Shown here: positions 63,917 through 64,000 of the stretch, in pieces
Layout of the letters: every line of letters starts with the position of its first letter
Position numbering within the stretch: the stretch's first letter is position 1
From: Paralichthys olivaceus
Lineage: Eukaryota > Chordata > Actinopteri > Pleuronectiformes > Paralichthyidae
Direction: 5' to 3'
DNA length: 64,000 nt
NCBI RefSeq assembly: GCF_024713975.1
Contig: NC_091112.1
Span: 6,634,501-6,698,500 of the forward strand
The notes under the pieces: model-generated
What the model saw: only the letters and a program-made list of their open reading frames with translations
The model's database searches: none
Told to the model about the DNA's origin: nothing
Program-made: the position numbers and the translations under genes

Positions 63917-64000
63917 GTACCAACACGGTCACAGTTTTTGTGTTTAAGAATTTGTAATTGTTGCTAAAGTTTATTTAAACTCTGTTGCTCTGTGTCTTTA

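Overview
The window is nuclear DNA of a ray-finned (teleost) fish. Genes are split into many short exons with GT-AG introns, most introns are 80 to 500 bases, CA/TA/GA/ATCT microsatellites are scattered throughout, and the proteins are vertebrate families with fish-type features (an FCGBP-like mucus protein, a short ECM1-like protein, an HCN channel with almost no C-terminal tail). Exon boundaries were worked out by eye from splice sites, reading phase and family conservation. Within each gene the phases join without a frameshift.

Layout from left to right. (1) 0.43-8.25 kb, minus strand: a type I phosphatidylinositol-4-phosphate 5-kinase, best matched to PIP5K1A. (2) 9.18-10.6 kb, minus strand: a short secreted ECM1-like protein with a TATA promoter. 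(3) 11.8-20.04 kb, plus strand: a secreted IgGFc-binding/von Willebrand D-domain protein of the FCGBP type, about 1,800 residues. (4) 20-22.7 kb: a repeat-rich intergenic block. (5) 22.8-24.6 kb, plus strand: an unrecognised 172-residue single-pass coiled-coil protein. (6) 26.7-32.7 kb, plus strand: a complete but short HCN pacemaker channel. (7) 34.3-38.3 kb, plus strand: ndufv1, the 51-kDa NADH/FMN subunit of respiratory complex I. (8) 39.0-42.4 kb, plus strand: a C2H2 zinc-finger gene related to ZNF576. (9) 42.9 kb to the right edge, plus strand: kmt2b, the MLL2/4-type histone H3K4 methyltransferase, complete from its menin-binding N-terminus through FYRC. Its SET domain lies beyond the window.

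The genes do not form an operon or a shared pathway. Four have housekeeping-type, TATA-less promoter regions (pip5k1a, ndufv1, the zinc-finger gene, kmt2b). Two secreted-protein genes (ecm1-like, fcgbp-like) have TATA-type starts, lie head to head and share a roughly 420-bp direct duplication near their promoters. In human, PIP5K1A and ECM1 map to 1q21, FCGBP, ZNF576 and KMT2B to 19q13, and NDUFV1 to 11q13, so the segment mixes pieces of several human regions, as is common on teleost chromosomes.

Most notable observations: the duplicated promoter-side module between ecm1-like and fcgbp-like; a 23-residue tandem repeat array flanked by a duplicated motif inside kmt2b; an HCN channel with an altered pore and no tail; alternating intact and lost GDPH self-cleavage sites in the FCGBP-like protein; a perfect 19-bp intronic hairpin in pip5k1a; and the unrecognised small membrane coiled-coil gene.
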